Positions 9,501 through 18,114 of a DNA stretch of 64,000 nucleotides are shown here, piece by piece; within the stretch, counting starts at the first letter, position 1, and every line of letters starts with the position of its first letter. Both the position numbers and the translations under genes were made by a program. This stretch comes from Chryseobacterium elymi (GTDB lineage Bacteria; Bacteroidota; Bacteroidia; Flavobacteriales; Weeksellaceae): positions 62,001 to 126,000 of the forward strand of contig NZ_QNUH01000003.1 in the NCBI RefSeq assembly GCF_003385495.1. Direction: 5' to 3'. The notes beneath the pieces are model-generated. The model searched no databases. It was not told where the DNA came from and was given only the letters and a program-made list of their open reading frames with translations.

Positions 9501-10250
9501 ATGGATTTACATCTTAAAATATGGAGACAGAAAGACAGAAAGAGCGAAGGGAAGCTGGTCAGTTATGATCTGAAAGAACTGAATCCCCACATGTCTTTCC
9601 TGGAAATGCTGGATACTTTAAATGAAAAACTCATTACTGAAGGGGATGAACCTGTAGAATTCGATCACGACTGCCGGGAAGGGATTTGCGGACAATGCGG
9701 TATGATGATCAACGGAATTGCCCACGGCCCTTTAAAAAATACAACGACCTGCCAGCTTCACTTAAGGTCTTTCAAGAACGGTGAGACAATTTTAATCGAG
9801 CCTTTCCGGGCAGAAGCTTTTCCGGTGAAGAAAGACCTTAAAGTCGATCGGTCGGCTTTTGACAGAATTATTTCTTCAGGCGGATTTGTATCGGTGAATA
9901 CAGGCCAGGCCCCTGATGCCACCGCAATTGCAGTCACCCACCAAACAGCTGAGGAAGCTTTTGATTCTGCAGCCTGTATCGGGTGTGGTGCGTGTGTAGC
10001 CACCTGCAAAAATGGAAGCGCCGCTTTATTCACTTCTTCAAAAATTACTCATATGGTCCTTCTTCCTCAGGGTAAAGAAGAAAGAAGCGAACGTGTTCTG
10101 AGTATGGTCAGCCAGATGGATCATGAACTCTTCGGGCACTGCTCCAATACCGAGGCCTGTGAGGTGGAATGCCCTCAGGGAATTTCTGTGCTGAATATTG
10201 CAAGAATGAATTATGAGTATGGAAGAGCACTATTTTTCAGGAGAAAGTAA
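9501..10250 (+). CDS. sdhB: Succinate dehydrogenase/fumarate reductase iron-sulfur subunit
   Basis: Electron-transfer subunit of 249 aa. The [2Fe-2S] ligands are in CREGICGQCG with the later TTTCQ cysteine. The [4Fe-4S] and [3Fe-4S] ligands are in CIGCGACVATC and in CSNTEACEVECP. Order and spacing match the B subunit of non-classical (type B) quinol:fumarate/succinate oxidoreductases. It closes the operon; a terminator hairpin follows 35 bases after the stop and is shared with the convergent nucleoid-associated protein gene. Confidence 0.96.
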   Translation: MDLHLKIWRQKDRKSEGKLVSYDLKELNPHMSFLEMLDTLNEKLITEGDEPVEFDHDCREGICGQCGMMINGIAHGPLKNTTTCQLHLRSFKNGETILIEPFRAEAFPVKKDLKVDRSAFDRIISSGGFVSVNTGQAPDATAIAVTHQTAEEAFDSAACIGCGACVATCKNGSAALFTSSKITHMVLLPQGKEERSERVLSMVSQMDHELFGHCSNTEACEVECPQGISVLNIARMNYEYGRALFFRRK

Positions 10251-10284
10251 TCCCCAGATAAAGAAGCGAAATCATAAATACACA

Positions 10285-10314
10285 AAGAAGGCTAATTTTT
10301 CAACTAGCCTTCTT
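10285..10314. terminator. Bidirectional terminator
   Basis: Perfect 10-bp stem (AAGAAGGCTA, 10285-10294, with TAGCCTTCTT at 10305-10314) between the convergent sdhB and nucleoid-associated protein genes. Confidence 0.75.
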
Positions 10315-10338
10315 CTATTTCTTAATTGTTTTAATTGA

Positions 10339-11352
10339 CTAAACTTCTTTATCGAAATAAAGTCTGTAATATTTTCCTTTGTCATCCTCTCCCATTTCCA
10401 GCTTCTGTCTGTCGCCATGGATGTAGATGTGGAAATTTTTGTCCAGTTTGATAATGCTTTTGAAATGACGCTGGGTTTTCTTTACTGCTGCTTCACTGAT
10501 CGGGAATTCTTCAGCAATATTCACCTGCATATCCTGCTCGTAGTCGGTCTTGAAATTCACGAAACTTTCAATGACGTGCTGGTCTCCCAATACTTCATTG
10601 GCAAAATCATCCAATTTAAATTCTTCTTTTTCCTTGAAGAAGTTGATGGATTTATTTAAGAAATCGGCCTGGTCCGCTTTGGAAACTTCAAATTCCTGTG
10701 GAAGCTGTTTCGTGATATAGTCTTTATAAACCATCAAAGCTTCCTGCGTGTGGAAATATTCATCGTCACGTTGTTTTACTTTCAGGAAGTCTTCGAACCA
10801 ATAGTACATATCTCCGTTTTTGTTATTATCAACTACAGAAAGTACATATCCGGTCTCTTTATTATTGTTGTAGATCAAAGCTGCTTTGTCAATTTTAGAC
10901 AAACCGATTCCCTGGTCTTTTTCTATATCAAAAGTTTCTCCCTGAGGAGAAATTTTAAGGAAAGATTCTCTCTTCTCCGTTTTAAAGATCCCGATCTTAT
11001 CTACTTTATCCGGACGGTCACTTTCCTCTTCAAAAAGTACAATAAACAGTTCTCCACCCTGAACTCTTGGGTTTTCAGCCGCTTCAAAAAGGTGCTTGGC
11101 AATATTTTCAGATTCCCAAAGGAATTTGGCTTTATCTTCAAAGATTTCGGATATGGAGCTGTAAACCGGATTATTGACCAGATACGTGTCACTGTAAAAA
11201 TTGAAGGTCTCTTCTGATTTAAAAGAACCTAAAAAGTAATCTTCAAGCAATTCTGCCATTCCTTCTTCCAGCTTCAGCTCTTCCTGAGAAAGCGTTAAAG
11301 ACTCTCCATTGATTTTATTTCCTACTCTGTGTACTATAATTTTTGAAAACAT
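10339..11352 (-). CDS. Nucleoid-associated protein, NdpA/YejK-like
   Basis: About 337 aa protein resembling the 37-kDa nucleoid-associated family (PF04245). It has the N-terminal signature IIVHRVGNKINGESLTLS seen in Bacteroidota members, an acidic middle with IFKTEKRESFLKI, and a C-terminal KNFHIYIHGDR segment. The family binds the nucleoid; its biochemical role is poorly known. Two ATGs fit: 11352 (used), and 11385, which adds 11 residues and has the better purine-rich AAAGGA upstream. A still longer TTG/GTG-type extension to 11421 looks non-coding. Single gene with its own 3' terminator. Confidence 0.82.
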   Translation of the reverse strand: MFSKIIVHRVGNKINGESLTLSQEELKLEEGMAELLEDYFLGSFKSEETFNFYSDTYLVNNPVYSSISEIFEDKAKFLWESENIAKHLFEAAENPRVQGGELFIVLFEEESDRPDKVDKIGIFKTEKRESFLKISPQGETFDIEKDQGIGLSKIDKAALIYNNNKETGYVLSVVDNNKNGDMYYWFEDFLKVKQRDDEYFHTQEALMVYKDYITKQLPQEFEVSKADQADFLNKSINFFKEKEEFKLDDFANEVLGDQHVIESFVNFKTDYEQDMQVNIAEEFPISEAAVKKTQRHFKSIIKLDKNFHIYIHGDRQKLEMGEDDKGKYYRLYFDKEV

Positions 11353-11478
11353 GTCCTGAATAATTTGGAGTGCAAAGATATTCATTCTATCCTTTCCATC
11401 ATACAAATAAAATAATCCCAAATGCCAAAGTTGATATAATGATTAAGTTTTGTCCGCTATTAAATGAATACTAAAAAA

Positions 11479-11582
11479 TGCTCCATCTGCAAAATCTGTG
11501 AGAAAACATAAACAGTTGATATTTTTAGATTTTATTTAAAAGAGTATATTTTTTACCTCTCGCAGATTTTGCAGATGGAGCA
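11479..11582. repeat. Dispersed palindromic repeat, AATCTGC family, copy 1
   Basis: A 24-base arm at 11479-11502 (TGCTCCATCTGCAAAATCTG then TGAG) is repeated inverted at 11559-11582 with one mismatch, around a 56-base AT-rich spacer. Related but more diverged copies lie at 52376-52443 and 54485-54556. It fills most of the 407-base gap between the nucleoid-associated protein gene and the next small gene. No coding capacity. Confidence 0.75.
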
Positions 11583-11759
11583 GATTATACTTCAAAATAA
11601 GTTTCTTCATTTCGTTTTGATAAAAACCTTATCATTTTGACAGGATTATTATGATTCTGGCACATTATAAATCCTTTACAACTATTTGACTTTATGCTAA
11701 TTAAATAAAACCCACATTCAAAGGAATTCCATTTGCTTCATTCTTTTAAAACATACAAT

Positions 11760-11921
11760 ATGGACTTGAATACCTTAAACCGCATCGATAAATTAAGAAG
11801 ATTAAAAAGCAGAGGTCCGAAAACGCCAAAATGGCTGAAACCTTACCATATGCTGTTCATGGCTTTCCTGACCATCTTCATCTTTGGAGCTATTATTAAA
11901 CTTTTAGAACAAAATCACTAA
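11760..11921 (+). CDS. Small single-span membrane protein (unit A, gene 1)
   Basis: A 53-aa frame from ATG 11760. It has a very basic N-terminal half (DKLRRLKSRGPKTPKWLKPY) and then one hydrophobic helix (LFMAFLTIFIFGAIIKLL). It ends 4 bases before the next gene. An upstream TTG/ATG extension to 11733 adds nine residues and is less likely. Not a family I recognise. The same layout (basic segment plus C-terminal helix, followed by a 118-131 aa protein) recurs at 12362, suggesting a duplicated two-gene unit. I infer an N-in single-pass protein; function unknown. Confidence 0.65.
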   Translation: MDLNTLNRIDKLRRLKSRGPKTPKWLKPYHMLFMAFLTIFIFGAIIKLLEQNH

Positions 11922-11925
11922 TCAT

Positions 11926-12282
11926 ATGAACTATTCAGAAGCTGTCCGGGAAATTTCAGAAATTATTCCTGACTTTGAAAATGAGCTTATTAATAATACC
12001 CATCCAAATTCTTACAGTGTGATCCGTACTTTCACAGACCATATCAAAAGCATGGTCCAACAGAATGACAGGAATATTTTGTTTAAAAGTCTTCAGAAAA
12101 TGGACACAATTTATACAAACGGAGATGCTGCTTTAAAAAACGCAGTAGAAGGAATTTTCATTTATTCTCTGGACAATTTTACAGTTTTCTGCAGCAGAGA
12201 ATACAGAAAAGTGATCTTTAGTCACATTTCAAAAGAGTTGCAGCAAATCTATTCAAGACAGATTTACAACCATGGCACATAA
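11926..12282 (+). CDS. Hypothetical helical protein (unit A, gene 2)
   Basis: 118 aa, soluble, predicted mostly helical, no signal peptide. It shares a pattern with the 131-aa product at 12542: an N-terminal acidic helix, a VIRTFTDHIKSMVQQ / VIQATINYLKDMLQE segment, a KMDTIYTNGDAALKNAVEGIF / LMDWIYRNGDSYVRTVIENLF segment, and a C-terminal QLIY. The two are clearly paralogous. It follows a 53-aa membrane protein by 4 bases, so the pair is co-translated. I do not know a function; the conserved core I/L-Y-x-N-G-D is the best search handle. Confidence 0.75.
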   Translation: MNYSEAVREISEIIPDFENELINNTHPNSYSVIRTFTDHIKSMVQQNDRNILFKSLQKMDTIYTNGDAALKNAVEGIFIYSLDNFTVFCSREYRKVIFSHISKELQQIYSRQIYNHGT

Positions 12283-12361
12283 ACTTTATTACATATTTCA
12301 TCTGTTTCATTACAAAATCATCTTTTAATTAAAAATTCAAATCAATCAAAATCAACACGTT

Positions 12362-12493
12362 ATGAAAACGAAAATCAGGAAAATATCCGACTGGAAAACA
12401 TGGAAAACCACGACCAACAGGCATAATACAGAGGTATTGCTTACTCACATTGCTGTGATCATAGGAGTTTTTATAATTGCTGCCATGCTGTAA
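12362..12493 (+). CDS. Small single-span membrane protein (unit B, gene 1)
   Basis: A 43-aa frame from ATG 12362. The basic N-terminus is MKTKIRKISDWKTWKTTTNR, followed by a hydrophobic C-terminal helix (AVIIGVFIIAAML). It has the same architecture as the 53-aa protein at 11760, though sequence identity is low. It lies 49 bases before the 131-aa paralogue. Shortness makes it uncertain, but the repeated context supports it. Confidence 0.55.
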   Translation: MKTKIRKISDWKTWKTTTNRHNTEVLLTHIAVIIGVFIIAAML

Positions 12494-12541
12494 ATTTTGG
12501 TACACATTTAGCTGCAAGATAAGTACTGAAAAATATTAGTT

Positions 12542-12937
12542 ATGATGAAAGTACAAATGCAGGCTATCAATAAAAAAATAGCCGTTGAATACTTAAAATT
12601 TTTCTATCCGCCACTTCGAAATGAGATCACACAGTTATCTGTTCAGGAAAACTTTGCCGGCGTTATCCAGGCTACCATCAATTATTTGAAGGATATGCTG
12701 CAGGAATCGAAAATCTACATCGTAGCCCATCATATCAAACTGATGGACTGGATCTACAGAAACGGTGATTCTTATGTAAGAACCGTGATCGAAAACCTGT
12801 TTGTAAGATCATTGGAAAGCTTTAAAAAGCACTCCAAAATCCAACAATGGAAGCTCCTTTATCAGAACATGCCAGATAATTTTCAGCTTATTTATAATGA
12901 GCAACAGAAACAGGACGAGATCTTTTTCGGTAAGTAA
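12542..12937 (+). CDS. Hypothetical helical protein (unit B, gene 2)
   Basis: 131 aa (two adjacent ATGs; either could be used). Paralogue of the 118-aa protein at 11926, sharing the segment ending in IYRNGDSYVRTVIENLFVRS and the C-terminal FQLIYNEQ. No signal peptide, no membrane span, no catalytic motif I recognise. It closes the second copy of the two-gene unit and is followed by a strong terminator. Function unknown. Confidence 0.78.
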   Translation: MMKVQMQAINKKIAVEYLKFFYPPLRNEITQLSVQENFAGVIQATINYLKDMLQESKIYIVAHHIKLMDWIYRNGDSYVRTVIENLFVRSLESFKKHSKIQQWKLLYQNMPDNFQLIYNEQQKQDEIFFGK

Positions 12938-12960
12938 GAAATAATTTAATTTGTAAATAG

Positions 12961-12992
12961 GCTCTTCAGGCATCTTGTCTGAGGAGCTTTTT
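12961..12992 (+). terminator. Rho-independent terminator of the small-protein units
   Basis: Stem GCTCTTCAG (12961-12969) with CTGAGGAGC (12979-12987), one mismatch, followed by TTTTTA. Confidence 0.75.
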
Positions 12993-13279
12993 ATTTAAGT
13001 TTTTTGAAATATTGGGCAAAACGGAGACTTAACAAAATATTATTATGCTTTACAGATATTTTATTGAATTATATTTCACCATATGGTGCAAAATACATAC
13101 TTTTACAAAATGATCCGATGCTGCTGATAATCATCGGAGATACTGATCTTTAGTCAGCTACTGATTATAAAAATTTACAAATTTTGACGATGTGTAATCA
13201 GATCATAGAAATATCCTTTCATACATTTATTTGATCTGAGAACAACCTCCCCCGACTAATTGCCAGGGGAGTTTTCTTT
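12993..13279. other. Intergenic stretch ending in a GC-rich hairpin
   Basis: No gene seen. A hairpin with arms ATCCGATG and CATCGGA lies around 13110-13140. A second one, CTCCCC (13247-13252) with GGGGAG (13266-13271), is followed by TTTTCTTTTT on the plus strand. Two hairpins and a plus-strand T-tract after the previous operon terminator could mean a small RNA of roughly 150-250 nt, or just a back-up terminator for the convergent genes. Confidence 0.35.
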
Positions 13280-13798
13280 TTATTTATCTTTTTTCACAAA
13301 GACTTTCTGAATGGTCAGAAGTTCTTCTTTATTCATTTTTGAGCTTTTTTCCAGCTTGGCCATAAATGTTGAAACTTCATCAGGGGTAGCGGGAGATCCC
13401 AGATTTTCTCCTTTACTGTTGAAAGAATCGGCAAGCACTTCACCTTTTGGATTTAGGATCAGCCAGAAAGGAAGCCCGGCATTTTCTCCTTTGTACTTGT
13501 TCATCAGTTCCTGTCCTCCTGGATTTTCAAGTTTTTTCTTTTCTCCTCTTTCCTGAACATCAATGTACGTTGTTACAAATTTCTTATCGAAAATAGGTTT
13601 CGTTTCAGGAAGGTTCATATTTTTCTCCATCAGCTTACACCAGCCACACCAAGAAGCATGAAATATCAGCAGAACATTTTTCTTTTGGATTTTAGCTTCT
13701 GTAAGGGCTTTATTTAATTCTATGTCGGCCTTTTCCTGAGCAGCGTTCAGTTGAAACAGAAATAAAGAGGCAACGAGGATCACTTTAAAAAATTTCAT
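13280..13798 (-). CDS. Exported thioredoxin-family protein
   Basis: 172 aa with a Sec signal peptide (ILVASLFLFQLNAAQ). A thioredoxin-like domain (Thioredoxin_7 type) carries the active-site motif WCGWC near residue 51, set in a LIFHASWCGWCKLMEKN segment as in periplasmic thiol-disulfide proteins. The C-terminal half has an LPFWLILNPKGE strand with the cis-proline region. It should act in the periplasm as a reductase or chaperone of thiols; the partner is unknown. It stands alone, convergent with the small-protein units. Confidence 0.87.
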   Translation of the reverse strand: MKFFKVILVASLFLFQLNAAQEKADIELNKALTEAKIQKKNVLLIFHASWCGWCKLMEKNMNLPETKPIFDKKFVTTYIDVQERGEKKKLENPGGQELMNKYKGENAGLPFWLILNPKGEVLADSFNSKGENLGSPATPDEVSTFMAKLEKSSKMNKEELLTIQKVFVKKDK

Positions 13799-14097
13799 CT
13801 AGATTTTGGTTTGGTTTCTTGATACTAATTTACATAAAAGTGGATATCCATATTCCATTTATTCAGAAAAAATGTATACTTGAAAATAACTCATCATTTA
13901 CTGAATAAAAGAAAACTCAGTGGGGCATTACAATCTAACACTATAAACCACTTTTGTCCGATAGGTAAAACTTACATATCACAAACATATTCAACTTTTA
14001 GAAAAAAAAATTAAAAACCTTGGGATATAAATGCATAGCTAATAAATAAAAAAACTTATAATATCTTTGCTACACCAAACTAAAATCAACCTTATTA

Positions 14098-17070
14098 GTG
14101 AAGCTAGCCTCTGTTATCCTTATTTTTTTTACAACATTTTTTTCAGCGCAAGGTTATATTTCCCGATGGTATAACATGGATGACGGTCTTCCGCAAAACA
14201 GTATCAAAGATATAATTAAGGACAAATACGGTTTTATATGGTTGTCCACGGACGGAGGAATTCTAAGGTACGATGGAAATACTTTCCTGTTATATAACAA
14301 TTTCAAAATAAGCAATTTAAGCTTTGGAAATTTCTTGGATACTAAAAATGGTGATATTACCTGTTTTAATAATAATGATGAAAACTGTGTTCTAATAGCG
14401 GGCAGAACTGCAAAACTGTTACCTGATGGAATGGTTTCCAAAACGTTTGCCATGGCCCACAATAAACAATATAAAAGATACTATAAAAGTAATTTTTTAA
14501 ATACTTTTTTTCCAGAAACCAACTGTTATTACATAAAAACAAATTCAGGGACTTACTTTTTCGAAAATCAATACATTGTATTTAAAAATGAAAAGGATGA
14601 AGAAAAAAAAATTCTGCCGGCCCTTCCTTCAGCAAGCCTCAAGAATGCTTTTGAGCAAAACGATATCATTTATATACCCGATCCGGATAGACGGAGAACA
14701 GTCATACTAAAAAATGGTAGTGTGTCCTATGATAATCAGGCTTCCTTATATAATGATCCTCAATCCAAAATATACTGGCATCAGGGGACCAGACAGGTTT
14801 TTGTAATCAATAACGGGAATATCTATATCAGTAAATTAGCTGGCGGCAAACCCAGTCTCACCTTCCTATTGCAATATAAGAAAATAGAAAAGGAACTTTT
14901 ATATTGTATGTTTTACGACGAAATATCGGATAAGGTTTATTTTGGAGATGTAGTAAGAGGGCTTAATATTATTAATCTTTCCAATTTCCATGTTCCTCAG
15001 AAAAATGTTCCGTTTTCCGGTGAATTTGTTTACGAGGCACTGCCTTTTACAGCCAATTCAGTTATTTCAAAACAGGGATATGAATATTATAAGGATAAGG
15101 TAAACAAAATATATTCTGCAAACTTTAATTATGATAAACGGTACCTCCTCTATGATAATTCTTATAATCTTTTGTATGTGGAATTTAATAAGATGCATCG
15201 GAGATACAGATCTTCTCATTATCAAAAACATGATTCCCTGAGTTTTTACAAAAGAAATGTAGAGGGATTATTTAAATTAAACAATAATTTTGCAGTAAAT
15301 ATGGCAGACAGTAAATATGAATATTATTATCTGTATATATTTCCTGATGAGCAATTCACAAAAGCAAAAAACATTTTTAGGTTTAAAAACAATATCAATT
15401 CTGTTAAAGAACTTGATCAGACAACGTTTTATGTGGGAACGGTGGACGGAATCTATCTCATTTCTCTTTCCAAAAATAAAATTGTAAAATATTTCGCAAA
15501 AAACTTACCCATAAAAGAAATCCAACGGACAAAAGACGGGAACTTTTGGGTTACTACCCATAACAAAGGACTTTATCTCATAAAAAATGATGAAGTCATC
15601 AGAATGCCCGATGATAAAGACGGCTATATTTCCAGCGCACATCACATTTTGGAAGATTATTATGGCTTCTTCTGGATTTCCACCAATAACGGATTATTCA
15701 AAGTTTCTAAAAAAGCACTTTTAGATTATTCCCGGAATAAAAATACAAATGTTCATTATTATCGGTACACCAAAGAGGACGGTTTTCTTAATAATGAATT
15801 CAACGGAAGTTCCAACCCAAGTGGAAATATTCTCAAAAACGGAAATTTTGTTTTTCCCTCAATGCAGGGTTTTGTTTTTTTTAAGCCTGATGAAATTAAA
15901 AACCATTATCCCAAAAGCAATCAGCTTTTTATAGAACGGGCTAAAACAGCAAAAAAAAACATTCATTTTAAAGACACCCTTCGCCTGAAAAGCGATTATA
16001 AAACTGTTGATGTTTTTTTGGATTTCCCTTACTATCACAATATCAAAAACATCTATGCGGAATCTAAATTACAAGACGGCCAAAACAATAAATGGGAAGA
16101 AATAAAAACCGACAGAAAGCTTACCTTAAGCACGATTGCTCCGGGAAATTATACTCTATACATCAGATTTTTGGTTTCAGAAACCGGCAGGTTTGCGTAT
16201 AAAAAAATATTCATAGAAATTGAACCGTTCTTTTACCAGACAGTATGGTTTAAAATTTTAATAATTATCTTGGGAATTATATTAATTGTACTGATTATTC
16301 AGGTGCGTACTAATTTCCTGAAAAGAATGGTCAGGACCTTAAAACATACTTTGGACAATAAAGATCAGGAATTAGAAATTACAACGAACAAACTGAAGAA
16401 TGAATCTGAATATCAGCAGAAAATAATGGAGAGCATCAGCCATGATATTACTACCCCAATCAGATTCCTGGTTTCTATCTCACAAAAGCTCAATGATATC
16501 AGGGAAACTGAGCTTCAGAAAAAGTATTTAGACGAAATTTGTCACACTTCTGAGCAGTTGTTTAAATTCACTCTGGATTTGAAAGAATATACAGCTTTAT
16601 TTAAAGAAGAAAACATCTTTGACAACGAGGAACAGCATATATTTGTACTTGTAGAAAATAAAAAATTACTGTTTGAACAGGTCGCATCAGCTAATAATTC
16701 GAGCATACATAATCTGTGTGATCCAAACCTGGCAACCAGAATCAATAAAGGTATTTTGTCTGCTATTTTACATAATTTGATAGATAATGCCGTAAAAAAC
16801 ACGAAAGACGGTGAGATATTGCTAAAAACCGAACAAAAAAATAAAGAAATTGAAATAATTATTTTTGATACGGGAAAAGGAATGTCATCAAAACAGATTG
16901 AATACTATTCTCATGTTTTTGAAAGCATGGATAAAGATAATTTTGTTTTTAAAAATTATGGACTGGGCTTACATATGGTCATTCAATTGATAAAAAAAAT
17001 TAATGCTGAAATAACTTTCCATGAAAATGCACCGAAAGGAACAGTTGTAAAAATCATTCTTAAAAATTGA
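14098..17070 (+). CDS. Periplasmic-propeller sensor histidine kinase
   Basis: 990 aa, GTG start followed by a signal sequence (VILIFFTTFFSAQ). About 680 residues form the exported sensor, with repeated two-component-regulator-propeller blades (WYNMDDGLPQNSIKDI, YGFIWLSTDGGI, DGNFWVTTHNKGL, YGFFWISTNNGL) and a Y_Y_Y-type domain. One membrane helix lies near 720-740 (ILIIILGIILIVLII), then a coiled linker, HisKA with the phospho-His in SISHDITTP, and HATPase_c with NLIDNAVKN, DTGKGM and YGLGLHM. It lacks the fused receiver and AraC domains of classic hybrid systems. The response regulator starts 4 bases later. The exported-protein genes that follow are candidate targets by position only. Confidence 0.92.
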   Translation: MKLASVILIFFTTFFSAQGYISRWYNMDDGLPQNSIKDIIKDKYGFIWLSTDGGILRYDGNTFLLYNNFKISNLSFGNFLDTKNGDITCFNNNDENCVLIAGRTAKLLPDGMVSKTFAMAHNKQYKRYYKSNFLNTFFPETNCYYIKTNSGTYFFENQYIVFKNEKDEEKKILPALPSASLKNAFEQNDIIYIPDPDRRRTVILKNGSVSYDNQASLYNDPQSKIYWHQGTRQVFVINNGNIYISKLAGGKPSLTFLLQYKKIEKELLYCMFYDEISDKVYFGDVVRGLNIINLSNFHVPQKNVPFSGEFVYEALPFTANSVISKQGYEYYKDKVNKIYSANFNYDKRYLLYDNSYNLLYVEFNKMHRRYRSSHYQKHDSLSFYKRNVEGLFKLNNNFAVNMADSKYEYYYLYIFPDEQFTKAKNIFRFKNNINSVKELDQTTFYVGTVDGIYLISLSKNKIVKYFAKNLPIKEIQRTKDGNFWVTTHNKGLYLIKNDEVIRMPDDKDGYISSAHHILEDYYGFFWISTNNGLFKVSKKALLDYSRNKNTNVHYYRYTKEDGFLNNEFNGSSNPSGNILKNGNFVFPSMQGFVFFKPDEIKNHYPKSNQLFIERAKTAKKNIHFKDTLRLKSDYKTVDVFLDFPYYHNIKNIYAESKLQDGQNNKWEEIKTDRKLTLSTIAPGNYTLYIRFLVSETGRFAYKKIFIEIEPFFYQTVWFKILIIILGIILIVLIIQVRTNFLKRMVRTLKHTLDNKDQELEITTNKLKNESEYQQKIMESISHDITTPIRFLVSISQKLNDIRETELQKKYLDEICHTSEQLFKFTLDLKEYTALFKEENIFDNEEQHIFVLVENKKLLFEQVASANNSSIHNLCDPNLATRINKGILSAILHNLIDNAVKNTKDGEILLKTEQKNKEIEIIIFDTGKGMSSKQIEYYSHVFESMDKDNFVFKNYGLGLHMVIQLIKKINAEITFHENAPKGTVVKIILKN

Positions 17071-17074
17071 AATT

Positions 17075-17689
17075 ATGGGTAAAAAAATACTAATTGCAGA
17101 TGATCATTCTGTCGTAAGATTGGGAACATCAATGGTTCTTGAGGATCAGCTGGATGGCATTTCAATTGATTTTGCGGTCAATTATGATGAACTTAAAGAA
17201 AAGCTTACCTCAGAAAAATTTGATTTGCTTATTCTCGATATTGAAATGGAGGGAAGTATTTATAAATTCATGATCAAAGAATTAAAAATGATTCAGGAAG
17301 ATCTTTTGATCATGATTTTTTCATCATCCAAAGAAGATACAGCAATAGAATACATAATGGAAGGAGCAGAAGGCTATGTAAGCAAACTAAGCAGCGATAA
17401 AACTTTAGCCAAAGCCGTTACTTCCATTCTCGAAAACGGACATTATTATTCCCCCGAACTTGTAAAACAATTTTCAGAGAAGTCACACAAAAAAGATCCG
17501 CAAGAAATCTTATCCAAAAGGGAATTTCAGGTTTTCAAACTGCTGGGCGAAGGAAACGGGAGCCTGGAAATCTCAAATGCTCTTAATATTCAAGCAGGTA
17601 CAATGAGTACTTATAAAAAGAGGATCTATACAAAATTAGGTGTGAAAAACCTTATCGATCTTTTTAAAATTTACAAAAACTTAGATTAA
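17075..17689 (+). CDS. LuxR/NarL-type response regulator
   Basis: 204 aa. N-terminal receiver domain: DD pair in LIADDHS, phospho-acceptor Asp in LLILDIEMEG, and K in GYVSKLS. C-terminal LuxR-type HTH: LSKREFQVFKLLGEG through YTKLGVKN. It is separated by 4 bases from the propeller sensor kinase, with which it forms a two-component pair. The dimer binding site is not identifiable here. Confidence 0.93.
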   Translation: MGKKILIADDHSVVRLGTSMVLEDQLDGISIDFAVNYDELKEKLTSEKFDLLILDIEMEGSIYKFMIKELKMIQEDLLIMIFSSSKEDTAIEYIMEGAEGYVSKLSSDKTLAKAVTSILENGHYYSPELVKQFSEKSHKKDPQEILSKREFQVFKLLGEGNGSLEISNALNIQAGTMSTYKKRIYTKLGVKNLIDLFKIYKNLD

Positions 17690-18114
17690 ACTTTAATTTT
17701 CCAATAAAAGAGATAAGACTAAAGACAGCATTTCTTGTTGTCTAAGAGGAATTTTGTCTTTTTTTTAGATACAGATCCTGTCTTCATTTTCATACATGAA
17801 TGTCTCTATTTTCATACAAACTATATTCTTTAAATAAATAGCTAATCAATAATTTTGAATTGTTGAAACAACTTAGTTGGAAAAAAATTTATTGCCTTAT
17901 GTTGCTTGCAGGATTTGCATTTATTTAACTGTTCCCAAAAGATATAATAGATGCAAACCTCTGCAACAATTTAGTTGTATAGCAATCCAGATTCAGCAAA
18001 TACATGCTTCCTTAATACTATTCAGGTCTTATATTTTTTCAATGACAGCTTTCAATGCATTACTGATGTAACACATTTTTTTAACAAGTATAATATTAGA
18101 ATTAATAAATTATC
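17690..18114. other. Intergenic region before exported-protein cluster
   Basis: About 425 bases. An imperfect stem with GACA...TGTC words and a T-rich tail (around 17720-17765) may terminate the two-component operon. Short words GCAACA/TAGTTG recur. A 64-codon open frame at 17877 has no start context or protein-like composition and is not called. The promoter of the exported protein at 18115 must lie here. Confidence 0.4.

Noticed and set aside
17877..18071. Open frame of 64 codons before the exported-protein cluster
   Set aside because: No start context, odd composition, no signal or domain.
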